DNA of 5,682 nt from Bacteroidales bacterium UBA1751 (GTDB lineage Bacteria > Bacteroidota > Bacteroidia > Bacteroidales > UBA932): contig DCHN01000073.1 of NCBI GenBank assembly GCA_002315995.1, positions 1 through 5,682 on the forward strand, in the 5' to 3' direction. Below the pieces are notes generated by a model that saw only the letters and a program-made list of their open reading frames with translations, did not search any database and was not told the DNA's origin. The first letter of the stretch is position 1. Every line of letters starts with the position of its first letter. Of this stretch, positions 5,620 to 5,682 are shown in pieces. The position numbers and the translations under genes are program-made.

Positions 5620-5682
5620 TAACATTTTTTTGAATTGATTGTAATATATCGTACATATTTCAGCAAAAATTTTTGTTCAAAA

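Noticed and set aside
5640..5655. Partial palindrome TGTAATATATCGTACA upstream of the DUF2795-type promoter.
   Set aside because: Two of eight pairs fail and the sequence is very AT-rich, so it is not distinguishable from chance.
5664..5675. Perfect palindrome CAAAAATTTTTG at the right edge.
   Set aside because: It is a simple A-tract/T-tract inversion in an AT-rich upstream region. It is expected by chance and carries no other signal.

Overview
The window looks like a chromosomal segment of a member of the Bacteroidales. The grounds are a small acidic DUF2795-type protein typical of that group, Bacteroidetes-type -7 promoter elements (TAnnTTTG) in front of two genes, starts that mostly lack Shine-Dalgarno sequences, and an FHS-type sugar transporter of the kind common there. 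The genus cannot be fixed from the sequence.

Layout, left to right. (1) A 5'-truncated L-lactate permease gene runs rightward and ends at 1598. (2) It converges on a leftward gene for an exported creatininase-family metal-dependent amidohydrolase (1672-2550). Between the two stop codons is a hairpin whose U-tract lies on the minus strand, so it best serves the amidohydrolase. (3) A 156-bp divergent intergenic region carries a perfect TAGATTTG element and, just downstream, an 18-bp palindrome with a central CG that looks like a LacI/GalR-family operator. (4) Next is a rightward FHS-family major facilitator transporter (2707-3966). (5) It converges on a leftward HUH/Y1 transposase-like gene of the REP-associated (RAYT) type (4039-4959). 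(6) Directly upstream of that gene lies a gene-free stretch of about 370 bases. It holds three diverged 51-bp direct repeats with internal inverted repeats, a 16-bp tandem repeat, and a strong minus-strand terminator. (7) A leftward 73-residue DUF2795-type gene (5334-5555) has its own promoter element and a palindrome at the expected transcription start.

Functionally, the left part is a metabolic and transport neighbourhood: organic acid uptake, a periplasmic hydrolase and a sugar-type symporter. The hydrolase and symporter share a divergent control region and may be co-regulated, which is inference. The right part is a domesticated-transposase locus. The most interesting feature is the pairing of a RAYT-like protein with palindrome-containing repeats that end a few bases from its start codon. 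This resembles the RAYT/REP systems best known from gammaproteobacteria, but with a different repeat architecture.
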